From Phoronis australis (taxonomy: Eukaryota; Phoronida; Phoronidae): a stretch of DNA of 64,000 bases. The position numbers and the translations under genes are program-made. A model generated the notes under the pieces. It searched no databases. It saw only the letters and a list, made by a program, of their open reading frames with translations, and had not been told where the DNA came from. Shown here in pieces: positions 63,277-64,000 of this stretch (position 1 is its first letter; each line of letters starts with the position of its first letter). The stretch spans positions 9,077 to 73,076 of the forward strand of contig NMRA01000182.1 in NCBI GenBank assembly GCA_002633005.1. The letters run 5' to 3'.

Positions 63277-64000
63277 CCCCTAATGTAGGACTGTAGGCGC
63301 CACCTTGTGTCAGGATCTGCTGTGTTATAGATTCACATGATTTATAAAATTGAAATGAATGTGTTGATTATAAAATCCTGTACCTTTGTGAGTCACTGTA
63401 CTCCCTTGTACCATTGTAGCCAAAATAATGTCAGTAAGCCTTGCACAATAGTTGTATTCCCATGTACTTCAGAATACCAGAAGTTTTTGTGAATCTTTGT
63501 AAAGGAATTATTTCCGTTAATCTGTTGTGTCCCCATGTGATTGAAAATCCCAGCAAATTCTGCAGCCTCTGTTGACAAGCCTTGAAAATGCCCTTGTCTG
63601 ACATTAGTGATGCTGATAAGATTTGCTTGTTTATTGAATATATATATTATAGGCTGCAGTTGTACCATTAGTCAAGAACAGTCTGGCTTGAAATTTCAGT
63701 TGAATTAGGGCTGTTCCAACAAAATCGGTTCGGGAGGTTTAATGGTTGTTGAAACAAAAATTTATGGGTGGTGGTCTTCAGAAGAAAACTCAAATTATGG
63801 GTGGTCGTTCTTGTAAGAAGTAAAGCATTAAAACTGGGTGGTATTTTTTGACCTGTAAATGTTGACAGGTTGGTATTTTCAGCCTAACACATACCTCAAA
63901 AGAAATCAAAACTCACCAAAATTCACTTGGAAGATACCCAAACATATTCCAAAACAAAAACGAGCTGATGTTGCTAGTGTACAGAGTGCAATATGTACAC
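63277..64000. other. 3' flank of the second LEKR1 copy
   Basis: 63277-63648 repeats the sequence after the LEKR1 stop in copy A (presumed 3' UTR). From 63649 to the end the sequence is unmatched. I see no gene there. Confidence 0.5.

Larger units (their letters stand above)
60016..63648. repeat. Duplicated block 3, copy B (matches 55674-59396)
   Basis: About 3.6 kb starting at the first base after the 37-N gap, in direct orientation. All splice sites and the stop codon are preserved. It lacks the element found at the end of copy A. Confidence 0.85.

Noticed and set aside
1-64000. Prokaryotic-style systems (operons, CRISPR, toxin-antitoxin, phage)
   Set aside because: The window is spliced animal DNA; no direct-repeat/spacer array, Shine-Dalgarno-led gene clusters or phage genes are present.

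Overview
The window reads as nuclear DNA of an intron-rich, AT-rich invertebrate animal, most likely marine. The evidence is GT-AG spliced genes with many small exons and introns of about 0.4-2 kb, a secreted C-type lectin, tRNA-derived SINEs, several MITE-like elements, and pairs of near-identical blocks ending at ambiguous bases, as in assemblies of very heterozygous wild animals. I cannot place it to phylum from sequence alone. There is no bacterial gene structure, no CRISPR array and no rRNA.

Two conserved genes fill most of the window and lie head to head. On the minus strand, 37514 to 4290, is a complete USP48-type ubiquitin hydrolase. I could thread 27 coding exons in consistent phase into a 1,104-residue protein with a Cys box, a His box, zinc-ribbon cysteines, the DUSP region and a C-terminal ubiquitin-like domain. 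On the plus strand, 43787 to 59024, is a 12-exon gene for a 693-residue coiled-coil protein that I read as LEKR1. About 6.3 kb separate the two starts; that interval holds SINE remnants and a 1.7-kb element with inverted termini.

USP48 intron 12 is very large (26039-16398). It hosts a two-exon secreted C-type lectin gene on the opposite strand (21231-23084), a 68-bp satellite of six units, a SINE, and a possible small gene on the minus strand with an apparent 39-nt intron. Intron 2 holds a foldback element about 0.85 kb long whose core encodes a zinc-ribbon-like fragment. At the left end, an isolated exon (1846-2168) has beta-propeller character and belongs to a gene I cannot otherwise see.

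Three blocks are present twice: 28457-29002 / 29332-29876, about 50097-51936 / 52625-54466, and 55674-59396 / 60016-63648. Each pair has an edge at an n (29003, 51937) or an N run (59979-60015). In each pair, using both copies in order would break the reading frame or fall after the stop. I read them as two haplotypes placed in tandem by the assembly, so the duplicated exons should be counted once.

The most unusual biological signal is in LEKR1. The 3' ends of exons 6 and 9 both run directly into minisatellites (26-bp and 47-bp units) whose units repeat the exon end plus its splice donor, giving two rows of six tandem donor sites. I found no clearly new defence or biosynthetic system.
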